In this document: positions 6,702-12,203 of the stretch, one piece after another | Numbering within the stretch: the stretch's first letter is position 1 | How the letters are laid out: every line of letters begins with the position of its first letter | Assembly (NCBI GenBank): GCA_029287515.1 | Contig: JARFQZ010000300.1 | Coordinates: forward strand, 1-12,203 | DNA length: 12,203 nt | DNA from: Lysobacterales bacterium | GTDB lineage: Bacteria; Pseudomonadota; Gammaproteobacteria; Xanthomonadales; SZUA-36 | Reading direction: 5' to 3' | Notes under the pieces: model-generated | Databases searched by the model: none | Seen by the model: the letters and a program-made list of their open reading frames with translations, nothing else | What the model was told of the DNA's origin: nothing | Made by a program: the position numbers and the translations under genes

Positions 6702-7693
6702 TGGAAGTGCGTACGCTTGATTACCACACGGCCGGCGAGCCTCTGAGAATAGTCACGTCCGGCCTGCCAGGAATCACGGGCGAAACCATGCTCGACAAGC
6801 GCCGGTTCATGAAAGAAGAGCTGGACCATTTCCGGCGCTTCCTGATGCTCGAACCCCGGGGGCATGCTGACATGTACGGCGCGGTATTGACCGGTCCCGT
6901 GACCCCGGATGGTGATATCGGGGTGCTGTTTCTTCACAACGAGGGCTACAGCACCATGTGCGGGCACGGCATTATCGCGCTGGTGACGGCGGGGCTGGAA
7001 CATGGCCTGTTCGAAGCCGCTGCCGCGCCCCTGGTGCGAATCGACACCCCGGCAGGCCGCATTACCGCAACCGCCCATTACGACAGCAGGGGCAGGATAG
7101 ACTCGGTTTCGTTCCTCAATGTGCCTTCTTTTGTTTTGCATGAGCAGCATCGAGTGGACGTGGACGGCACCCCTGTTGATTGCACGATTGCATTTGGCGG
7201 GGCTTTTTACGCATACGTCGACGCCGAACCCCTTGGTCTCGAGGTGGCGCCCGGGGAGGCGTCCCGGATGATCCACCTCGGCCGGAAGATCAAGGAATGC
7301 GTTAATCGCGAAGAGATCATCCGGCACCCCACGGGTGAACCCGACATGAATTTTCTCTATGGCACTATTTTTGTTCGCCAGGGCGTTGAACCCGGCCATT
7401 CCCGGAACGCCTGTGTTTTTGCAGATGGTGAACTCGACCGGTCACCCACGGGTACGGGTGTCAGCGGGCGGGCGGCCATCGAAGTCCACAAGGGCAGGCT
7501 GAAGTCCGGGGAGATCCTGAAGATAGACAGCTTCATCGGCACCCGGTTCGAAGTTCGCTATCGAGAGACCGTTGAAGTTGCCGGCATTCAAGCCATCATT
7601 CCCGAGGTCAGGGGCAGCGCCCATATCTGCGGCGAGCACCGGTTTGTATTGGACGAAAGAGATCCCCTTGGAGATGGTTTCCTGGTGCGGTGA
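6701..7693 (+). CDS. trans-3-hydroxy-L-proline dehydratase-like protein (proline racemase family, Cys/Thr)
   Basis: A 330-residue paralogue of the preceding enzyme. The first catalytic Cys is kept (C87 in STMCGHGIIAL), but the second is Thr (T250 in DRSPTGTGVSG). In this family the Cys/Thr pair marks trans-3-hydroxy-L-proline dehydratases (bacterial LhpH type, human L3HYPDH), which remove water to give pyrroline-2-carboxylate instead of racemising. Other family marks are YHTAGEPLRIV, EPRGHADMYGAV and FIGTRFEV. The ATG at 6701 overlaps the epimerase stop (TGATG) and is chosen over an in-frame GTG at 6677, since the family N-terminus begins near this ATG. The ketimine reductase expected next in the pathway is not in the window. 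Exact substrate specificity cannot be proved from motifs. Confidence 0.83.
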   Translation: MEVRTLDYHTAGEPLRIVTSGLPGITGETMLDKRRFMKEELDHFRRFLMLEPRGHADMYGAVLTGPVTPDGDIGVLFLHNEGYSTMCGHGIIALVTAGLEHGLFEAAAAPLVRIDTPAGRITATAHYDSRGRIDSVSFLNVPSFVLHEQHRVDVDGTPVDCTIAFGGAFYAYVDAEPLGLEVAPGEASRMIHLGRKIKECVNREEIIRHPTGEPDMNFLYGTIFVRQGVEPGHSRNACVFADGELDRSPTGTGVSGRAAIEVHKGRLKSGEILKIDSFIGTRFEVRYRETVEVAGIQAIIPEVRGSAHICGEHRFVLDERDPLGDGFLVR

Positions 7694-7706
7694 TGCACGA
7701 TAAATT

Positions 7707-7710
7707 AAGG
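7707..7710 (+). promoter_or_regulatory. Ribosome binding site deciding the DUF885 start
   Basis: AAGG lies 9 nt upstream of the ATG at 7720. That start gives a standard signal peptide. The ATG at 7693, although in a TGATG overlap, has no close Shine-Dalgarno and would add a charged nine-residue extension. Confidence 0.5.
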
Positions 7711-7719
7711 TTGGAAAAG

Positions 7720-9465
7720 ATGATCAGAAAAACACTGGTATTCATGATTTGCCTGGCTGCGGCATTCCCGCTTCCGGCGGCCGACGACAGTGAGCGTTTT
7801 CGCGAAATCCACGAGAAGGAATGGGCCTTCCGGATGAGCGAATTCCCAATGTTTGCATCCTATGTGGGGGTTAATGACTATGCGGACCAGATGGGTGATG
7901 TCAGCGAGGAGGCCGAAGCCAGGCGATACGGTTTCTGGAAGGAGATTCGCGCCGAGTTGGACGAGGTTTCCTGCCAGCGGCTGGATCGAACCGATTGCAT
8001 AAATTACCGGATTTTCGTCAAGCAGATCGACAATTTCCTGGCCAAATTCGAGACCAGGGCTTTCCTGATACCGTTCACCAGTGACACGGGCTTCTACATA
8101 GAATTGGGCCGGCTCCCGGTGGAGACGGATTTTGGCAGCACCGAGGATTACCGCAATTATCTGGGCCGATTACACCAATTGCCCCGGCTTCTGGACCAGT
8201 ACATTACCCTGTTGCGCACAGGGCTGGAATCGGGGATTACCCAGCCCGCCGTGATCCTGAAGGGGCGGGACGAGCCGATCAAGGCGCAGATCGTGGAAAA
8301 CGTTGCCGACAGCCCGTTTTATCAGCCATTCAAGGAGATGCCCGAGTCGGTTTCCGGTGGAGACCGGGCGGAGTTACTGGCCACGGCTGAAAAAGTCATT
8401 TCAGACGAAGTCATTCCTGCATACCGGCGGCTTGATGAGTTCTACAACAAGGAATACATGCCCGGTGCACGCACCAGCCTGGGCGCTACCCAATTACCGG
8501 ATGGCAAACGCTTCTACCAGGCCAAGATCCAGCAGTACGCGACGGTGGACATGACGCCCGAAGAGATTCATGCCATCGGCCGTGAACAAGTGGCCAGGAT
8601 TCGAGCTGAAATGGAAGAAATCATCCGGGAAGTTGGTTTCGAGGGCGATTTCGCCGAGTTTCTCGAGTTTCTCAGAACCGATCCGCAGTTCTACGCGAAG
8701 ACGCCCAAGGAGTTGCTGGCCCACGCATCGTATTACGCAAAGAAAATTGATGGCAGGTTGCCCATGTTGTTCGGCCACATGCCCAGGCAGCCATATGGCG
8801 TGGCGCCCGTGCCCGGTGAACTGGCCCCGTTTTACACCTCCGGAAGGTATGTGGGGGCCCCATTGGAAGCCCAACGGGGTGGTTATTACTGGGTGAATAC
8901 CTACGCCTTGGAAAGCCGTCCGCTTTACGCGATTCCAGCCCTTACCCTGCATGAAGGTGCGCCTGGCCACCACACCCAGAACGCGCTGGCGGCGGAGCAG
9001 GAAGACCTGCCGCCGTTTCGACGTTATGTCTACATCTCGGCATATGGCGAGGGCTGGGGACTGTACTCGGAGAAACTCGGCCTGGAAATGGACATTTATG
9101 AAACTCCGTACGAGCAATTTGGCCGGCTGACATACGAGATGTGGCGGGCCTGCCGGCTGGTCATAGACACCGGCATCCATGCAATGGGCTGGACACGCCA
9201 GCAGGCGCTGGATTTCCTGGCATCCAACACTGCTTTGTCAATTCGCGAAGTGACCACAGAAATTGACCGCTATATTTCCTGGCCTGCCCAGGCCTTGAGC
9301 TACAAGCTGGGGGAATACACCATCTGGCAGCTACGGGGCCAGGCGGAAAGAGACCTGGGTGACGATTTCGACATCCGCGCTTTCCACGACTTCATCCTGT
9401 CGCTGGGTTCCGTGCCGCTGGATGTGCTTACCGAGGAAACGCAGCGCTGGATCAGCGGGCAGTAA
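7720..9465 (+). CDS. Exported DUF885-family protein, predicted zinc metallopeptidase-like
   Basis: A 581-residue protein beginning MIRKTLVFMICLAAAFPLPA, a typical signal peptide with cleavage near A20-A21, so it acts in the periplasm or outside the cell. It is the usual length for the DUF885 family. The conserved metal-site-like motif LHEGAPGHHTQ (H411, E412, H417, H418) and the downstream AYGEGWGLYSEKLG (E444, E450) are the family hallmark. They resemble an expanded HExxH zincin site, so peptidase activity is predicted rather than shown. It follows the dehydratase gene by 26 nt with the start used here, or overlaps it if the ATG at 7693 is used. Position suggests it may release hydroxyproline or its peptides from outside the cell. 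That link is inferred. Confidence 0.85.
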   Translation: MIRKTLVFMICLAAAFPLPAADDSERFREIHEKEWAFRMSEFPMFASYVGVNDYADQMGDVSEEAEARRYGFWKEIRAELDEVSCQRLDRTDCINYRIFVKQIDNFLAKFETRAFLIPFTSDTGFYIELGRLPVETDFGSTEDYRNYLGRLHQLPRLLDQYITLLRTGLESGITQPAVILKGRDEPIKAQIVENVADSPFYQPFKEMPESVSGGDRAELLATAEKVISDEVIPAYRRLDEFYNKEYMPGARTSLGATQLPDGKRFYQAKIQQYATVDMTPEEIHAIGREQVARIRAEMEEIIREVGFEGDFAEFLEFLRTDPQFYAKTPKELLAHASYYAKKIDGRLPMLFGHMPRQPYGVAPVPGELAPFYTSGRYVGAPLEAQRGGYYWVNTYALESRPLYAIPALTLHEGAPGHHTQNALAAEQEDLPPFRRYVYISAYGEGWGLYSEKLGLEMDIYETPYEQFGRLTYEMWRACRLVIDTGIHAMGWTRQQALDFLASNTALSIREVTTEIDRYISWPAQALSYKLGEYTIWQLRGQAERDLGDDFDIRAFHDFILSLGSVPLDVLTEETQRWISGQ

Positions 9466-9489
9466 CCCTTAAAAAGGAACAGTGAGCAA

Positions 9490-9975
9490 ATGAACATCGA
9501 TAACAAAAAAGTGGTTTCCTTTCATTACACCCTGAAAAATGACCAGGGTGAAGAAATCGAATCCTCACGTGAACAGGAAAACCCGATGATTTACCTGCAT
9601 GGCGCGGGCAATATCATTCCCGGCCTGGAAAAGGCGATGGAAGGCAAGGTGGCCGGAGACAAGTTCGAGGTTACGGTCGAGCCTGCCGAAGCTTATGGTG
9701 AGCGTAACGAGGGTGCGATCCAGCGGGTTCCGGCCAAGCATTTCGGCGAAGGGCGGCGGCTGAAGCCCGGGCAATCGGTCGTTCTGAACACCCAGCAGGG
9801 GCCCAGGCGGGTGACGGTGCTGAAGGTCGGCCGGTTCAATATCGATGTCGACGCCAACCACCCCCTGGCGGGGCAGTCGCTGACGTTCAATGTCGAAGTG
9901 ACCGATGTCCGTGATGCGACCGAAGAAGAGGTCTCACACGGACATGTTCACGGTCCCGGTGGTGTTGAGCACTAG
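9490..9975 (+). CDS. FKBP-type peptidyl-prolyl cis-trans isomerase, SlyD-like
   Basis: A 161-residue cytosolic folding helper. The FKBP domain is formed by residues 1-69 (YTLKNDQGEEIESS, NIIPGLEKAMEGKVAGD, VEPAEAYGERNE) and about 129-145 (LTFNVEVTDVRDATEEE). A SlyD-type insert-in-flap chaperone domain lies between, with the typical NHPLAGQSLTFNVEV exit. It has only a short tail with a few histidines (SHGHVHGPGG), unlike the long metal-binding tail of E. coli SlyD, so nickel storage is doubtful. An AAGGAAC lies about 10 nt upstream of the ATG. It may be read with the upstream DUF885 gene, since only 24 nt separate them and no terminator is visible. Its last four bases are shared with the stop of the convergent fnr-type gene. 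Confidence 0.9.
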   Translation: MNIDNKKVVSFHYTLKNDQGEEIESSREQENPMIYLHGAGNIIPGLEKAMEGKVAGDKFEVTVEPAEAYGERNEGAIQRVPAKHFGEGRRLKPGQSVVLNTQQGPRRVTVLKVGRFNIDVDANHPLAGQSLTFNVEVTDVRDATEEEVSHGHVHGPGGVEH

Positions 9976-10715
9976 GACTTGCGGGCGATCGCCCTCAGCT
10001 CATCCATATCCTGAATTCTGACCTGTTTGCGGTCGACTTTGACCACGCCGGCTTTCTGGAAACGCGCCAATACGCGGCTAACCGTTTCAGTAGCCAGTCT
10101 CAGGTAGCTGGCGATATCCCTGCGGGACATGGCCAGGATGAATTCGCGGTCGGAATATCCGCGGCGTGAGAACCGCTCGGACAGTGACAGCAGAAACATG
10201 GCGATTCGCTCGTCTGCACTCAGATCACCCGCGATTGTTTCGAGTTCACTGATGCGCTGACTCATGACGCGGAACAACTCGGATTGCAGTTCCGGCATGT
10301 GCCGCGCCATGCTGGTGACGGTCTCGAAAGTCAGCCCGCAGACAGCACTGGTATCCAGGGCCACTACGTTGGCGACGTGCTTGCAGGAGTGAATGGCGTC
10401 CAGGCCGATGATTTCACCGGGAAGGTGAAATCCAAGGACCTGCTCCTGGCCTTCGTGGTCGATCACATAACTCTTGAAACAACCGGTTCGGACCGAAGCG
10501 ACGGATCGGAATTCATCGCCTGCACGGAACAGGTGTTCACCCGGCTGGATGGGCCGGGAGCGATGAACAATCTGTTCAAAACGCTCGGTTTCGTCCGGTG
10601 TCAAACCGCGTGGGAGGCAAAGCTCACCCAGCGCACACCGGCTGCATGCAACTTGTGCACGGGAGGGTTCACGCCGATAGTCACGGATGTTAGCTACTCT
10701 TAAGGAACTTTCCAT
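9972..10715 (-). CDS. fnr: FNR/Anr-type oxygen-sensing transcriptional regulator
   Basis: A 247-residue CRP/FNR-family protein. The N-terminal cysteines C24, C27 and C33 (ACSRCALGELCLP) have the FNR spacing CX2CX5C, and C126 (TSAVCGLTFE) matches the fourth cluster ligand, Cys122 of E. coli FNR. It should therefore carry an oxygen-labile [4Fe-4S] cluster that drives dimerisation when oxygen is low. The cyclic-nucleotide-like beta barrel follows (about 55-140). The recognition helix ATETVSRVLARFQKAG keeps E210, S213 and R214, which in FNR read TTGAT-N4-ATCAA. The start at 10715 is chosen over 10781 because GGAG lies 8 nt upstream and the extra 22 residues are unlike the family. It lies downstream of hemN on the same strand, a pairing common in gammaproteobacteria. 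The paralogue name Anr would fit equally well. Confidence 0.9.
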   Translation of the reverse strand: MESSLRVANIRDYRREPSRAQVACSRCALGELCLPRGLTPDETERFEQIVHRSRPIQPGEHLFRAGDEFRSVASVRTGCFKSYVIDHEGQEQVLGFHLPGEIIGLDAIHSCKHVANVVALDTSAVCGLTFETVTSMARHMPELQSELFRVMSQRISELETIAGDLSADERIAMFLLSLSERFSRRGYSDREFILAMSRRDIASYLRLATETVSRVLARFQKAGVVKVDRKQVRIQDMDELRAIARKS

Positions 10716-10723
10716 AACGCACT

Positions 10724-10727
10724 CTCC
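10724..10727 (-). promoter_or_regulatory. Ribosome binding site of the fnr-type gene
   Basis: On the minus strand, TTTTGGAGAGTGCGTT precedes the ATG. GGAG is 8 nt from the start at 10715, which supports the shorter protein. Confidence 0.7.
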
Positions 10728-10751
10728 AAAATAATTAGTTCTTTTGGATGC

Positions 10752-10757
10752 ATTATA
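10752..10757 (-). promoter_or_regulatory. Consensus -10 element of the fnr-type gene
   Basis: The complement of 10752-10757 is a perfect TATAAT, about 37 nt upstream of the fnr ATG. The hexamer 17 bp farther upstream (complement of 10775-10780, TGCGCG) has almost no match to TTGACA. A promoter with a good -10 and no -35 is typical of activator-dependent transcription. Confidence 0.55.
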
Positions 10758-10776
10758 TTGCGCGGACGCCTGACCG

Positions 10777-10800
10777 CGCATGCGTAGAAATACGTATGCG
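10777..10800. repeat. Inverted repeat with GAAA centre between hemN and fnr
   Basis: CGCATGCGTA-GAAA-TACGTATGCG has 10-bp arms with one mismatch. In plus-strand RNA the mismatch becomes a G-U pair, so a 10-bp stem capped by a GNRA tetraloop could form. As DNA, its centre lies near -43 of the proposed fnr promoter, close to where class II activators bind. It does not match the FNR box. It has no T tract on the minus-strand side, so it is not an ordinary hemN terminator. The region from 10716 to 10826 holds no gene. Confidence 0.55.
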
Positions 10801-10826
10801 ACGGTGTTCCAGGGCCCGGGAAAAGG

Positions 10827-12041
10827 TCAGATGACGCGCGAAAATTTTGGTCTTGTTGCGGGCTCCTGCATGTATTCGTCGAAGATCATTGCGATGGCTC
10901 TCAACAGCAGCCGGCCTTCAGGCGTTGCCTTGAATTCGTCGTCGCCCATTTCAATGAGGCCGTCATCTGCGAGTTGTTCCAGGTTGCCGAGTTCCAGCGC
11001 GAAGTGATCATGGAAATCGATTGCGTAATTGGACTCGAATTCCCCGAATTTCACCTCACCATGGCACATGATGGATTCGATGATGCTGCGGCGCAGACGG
11101 TCCTCGGTATTCAGGCTGACGCCGCGCCAGATAGGCAGCTTGCCCTCGGCGACGACCGATTGCCAGGTGGGGATGTCTTTCAGGTTCTGGGCGTAGCAGT
11201 CGCCCACTTTACCTATCGCGCTGACACCCAGCCCTACGAGGTCACATTCACGGCGGGTCGAGTAGCCCTGGAAATTGCGTTGCAGCCCGCCTTCCTGCTG
11301 GGCAACGGTCAGTTCGTCATCGGGCAAGGCGAAATGATCCATGCCGATATAGACATACCCGGCGCTGGTCAGCTTGTCGATCGTCAGTTCCATCAGCTTC
11401 AGCTTGGTTTCCGGAGAGGGAATGTCTTTCGAATCGATCATACGTTGCGCACGGAACAGGTGCGGCAGGTGGGCATAGTTATAAACAGCCAGGCGGTTGG
11501 GCTTGACGCCCACCACCGTGTCGATGGTGTCGGTAAAACTTTCAACCGTCTGCAGAGGCAGGCCATAAATCAGGTCAATGGAAACCGAGTTGAAGCCCAG
11601 TTCCCTCGACGCCTCGACCATGTCCAGCGTTTCGTCCTTGTCCTGGATCCGGTTGACAGCTTCCTGGACCTTCGGGTCGATATCCTGAACGCCCAGGCTG
11701 ATCCGGTTGAAACCCATTGAGGCCAGCTGGGCAAGCCTGTCACGGCCGACAGTCCTGGGATCCACTTCGATCGAAAATTCTCTGCTGTCATCGCTGCTCA
11801 GCGAAAAGTGTTCCCCCAGGACGGCCATCAGGGCCTTGAGTTTTTCATCGTCATGGAACGTGGGTGTTCCTCCTCCGAAATGTAACTGGACCACTTCGCG
11901 GTCGTGGTCGAACAGTTCACCCTGCAGAGCAATTTCCTTATGCAGGAGCCCCAGGTAGTGGTCGGCCTGTTGCTCGTGCCGGGTGACTTTCTTCATGCAG
12001 CCGCAGAAGTCGCATAGGGATATGCAAAAGGGCAGCTGCAC
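10827..12041 (-). CDS. hemN: Oxygen-independent coproporphyrinogen III oxidase HemN, C-terminal 404 codons after an in-frame stop
   Basis: This holds nearly all of HemN, the radical-SAM enzyme that decarboxylates coproporphyrinogen III to protoporphyrinogen IX without oxygen. The CX3CX2C cluster motif is complete (C6, C10, C13, plus C15; CISLCDFCGC). GGGTP (56-60), IEVDPR (91-96), DLIYGLP (156-162), YIGMDHFALPDDELTVAQ (231-248) and the terminal FSRVI all match E. coli HemN, as does the C-terminal HemN domain. The only possible start is the GTG at 12041, directly after an in-frame TAA (12042-12044). The N-terminal part, encoded in the same frame upstream, is therefore separated. A protein starting at this GTG would lack the N-terminal arm and the SAM-contacting Tyr (E. 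coli Y56), so activity is doubtful. The reading frame is otherwise undamaged, which means a recent mutation or a sequence error. No ribosome binding site is evident at the GTG. Confidence 0.85.
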   Translation of the reverse strand: MQLPFCISLCDFCGCMKKVTRHEQQADHYLGLLHKEIALQGELFDHDREVVQLHFGGGTPTFHDDEKLKALMAVLGEHFSLSSDDSREFSIEVDPRTVGRDRLAQLASMGFNRISLGVQDIDPKVQEAVNRIQDKDETLDMVEASRELGFNSVSIDLIYGLPLQTVESFTDTIDTVVGVKPNRLAVYNYAHLPHLFRAQRMIDSKDIPSPETKLKLMELTIDKLTSAGYVYIGMDHFALPDDELTVAQQEGGLQRNFQGYSTRRECDLVGLGVSAIGKVGDCYAQNLKDIPTWQSVVAEGKLPIWRGVSLNTEDRLRRSIIESIMCHGEVKFGEFESNYAIDFHDHFALELGNLEQLADDGLIEMGDDEFKATPEGRLLLRAIAMIFDEYMQEPATRPKFSRVI

Positions 12042-12203
12042 TTAAACATACAGCGGATTCGGGATCAGTTCGCTGTTGCTGGCCGCGGTGCAGCGCTTGT
12101 AAGGCTCCGCATCGAATCCTTCCATGAACTGGACAGCAGACGCGTAAGACGTGTCACGCGGACCTGCTACATCGTACCTCTTGATCAGATCTGAGGTGAA
12201 TTT
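12042..12203 (-). pseudogene. hemN: HemN N-terminal part, stopped by in-frame TAA (partial, runs off the window)
   Basis: Reading the complement from 12203 to 12045 gives 53 codons that are plainly HemN: FTSDLIKRYDVAGPRDTSYA, then a variable stretch and NPLYV. A TAA at 12042-12044 follows in the same frame as the long hemN frame downstream. E. coli HemN reads YVHIPFC here; this sequence reads YV-stop-VQLPFC, so removing six bases (TAAGTG or an equivalent placement) restores YVQLPFC. The normally invariant GPRYTSYPTA is GPRDTSYASA here. The true start codon probably lies only a few codons beyond the window edge, judging from E. coli HemN. Confidence 0.75.

Noticed and set aside
8494..9180. Minus-strand open frame of 228 codons opposite the DUF885 gene
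   Set aside because: Shadow frame over the conserved metal-site region of the DUF885 gene, with no start signal or family features.
10716..10781. Longer fnr product starting at 10781
   Set aside because: The extra 22 residues lack family similarity and overlap the -10 element. The ATG at 10715 has a good Shine-Dalgarno.
10777..10800. Intrinsic terminator for hemN
   Set aside because: The stem is good, but no T tract follows on the minus strand, so it does not meet the usual definition.
10974..11720. Plus-strand open frame of 248 codons opposite hemN
   Set aside because: Antisense shadow of the conserved HemN core. It arises from GC-rich codon bias, and nothing in its translation looks like a protein family.
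12042..12044. Programmed recoding of the hemN TAA (selenocysteine, pyrrolysine or frameshift)
   Set aside because: Sec and Pyl use UGA and UAG. No slippery site or adjacent stem-loop is seen, and the frame is the same on both sides. A mutation or sequence error is simpler.

Overview
The window looks like part of a chromosome from a GC-rich gammaproteobacterium, probably on the Xanthomonadales side or a related marine lineage. This is inferred from three things: a his operon led by a TrpR-family gene, a HisB that begins with the histidinol-phosphatase HAD domain (the bifunctional HisB type), and an fnr/anr-type gene beside hemN. The exact taxon cannot be read from the sequence. There are no rRNA or tRNA genes, CRISPR arrays, insertion sequences or prophage genes. 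Most genes are packed tightly, with ATGA or TGATG start/stop overlaps.

Region 1 (1-3850, minus strand) is the head of a histidine biosynthesis operon in the order trpR-like regulator, hisG, hisD, hisC, hisB (cut by the window edge). A good sigma70-like promoter (TTGCCC-17-TATCAT) precedes it. Two perfect 7-4-7 inverted repeats sit 21 bp apart, one over the -10 and one over the predicted start of transcription. Their layout matches the E. coli trp operator, so an autoregulated his operon controlled by the first gene is the natural model. No his-leader attenuator is visible.

Region 2 (3851-4724, plus strand) holds one exported DUF4097-type beta-repeat protein and a clear intrinsic terminator.

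Region 3 (4725-9465, plus strand) looks like a hydroxyproline-use unit. It contains a truncated dihydrodipicolinate-synthase-like gene, a GntR/FCD regulator, a 4-hydroxyproline 2-epimerase (Cys/Cys), a trans-3-hydroxy-L-proline dehydratase-like paralogue (Cys/Thr) and an exported DUF885 metallopeptidase-like protein. Supply of peptides by the peptidase, followed by handling of the two hydroxyproline isomers by the paralogues, is an inference. The broken DHDPS-like gene may be what remains of the pyrroline-4-hydroxy-2-carboxylate deaminase of that pathway.

Region 4 (9490-12203) holds a SlyD-type FKBP on the plus strand, meeting tail to tail an FNR/Anr-type oxygen sensor on the minus strand. 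The two genes share one CTAG as stop codon. Upstream of fnr on the same strand lies hemN (oxygen-independent coproporphyrinogen III oxidase). Its frame is otherwise open across the whole visible region, but an in-frame TAA falls inside the conserved YVHIPFC segment, apparently through a 6-nt insertion. The best leads are the interrupted hemN, the trp-operator-like his control region, and the truncated DHDPS gene in the hydroxyproline cluster.
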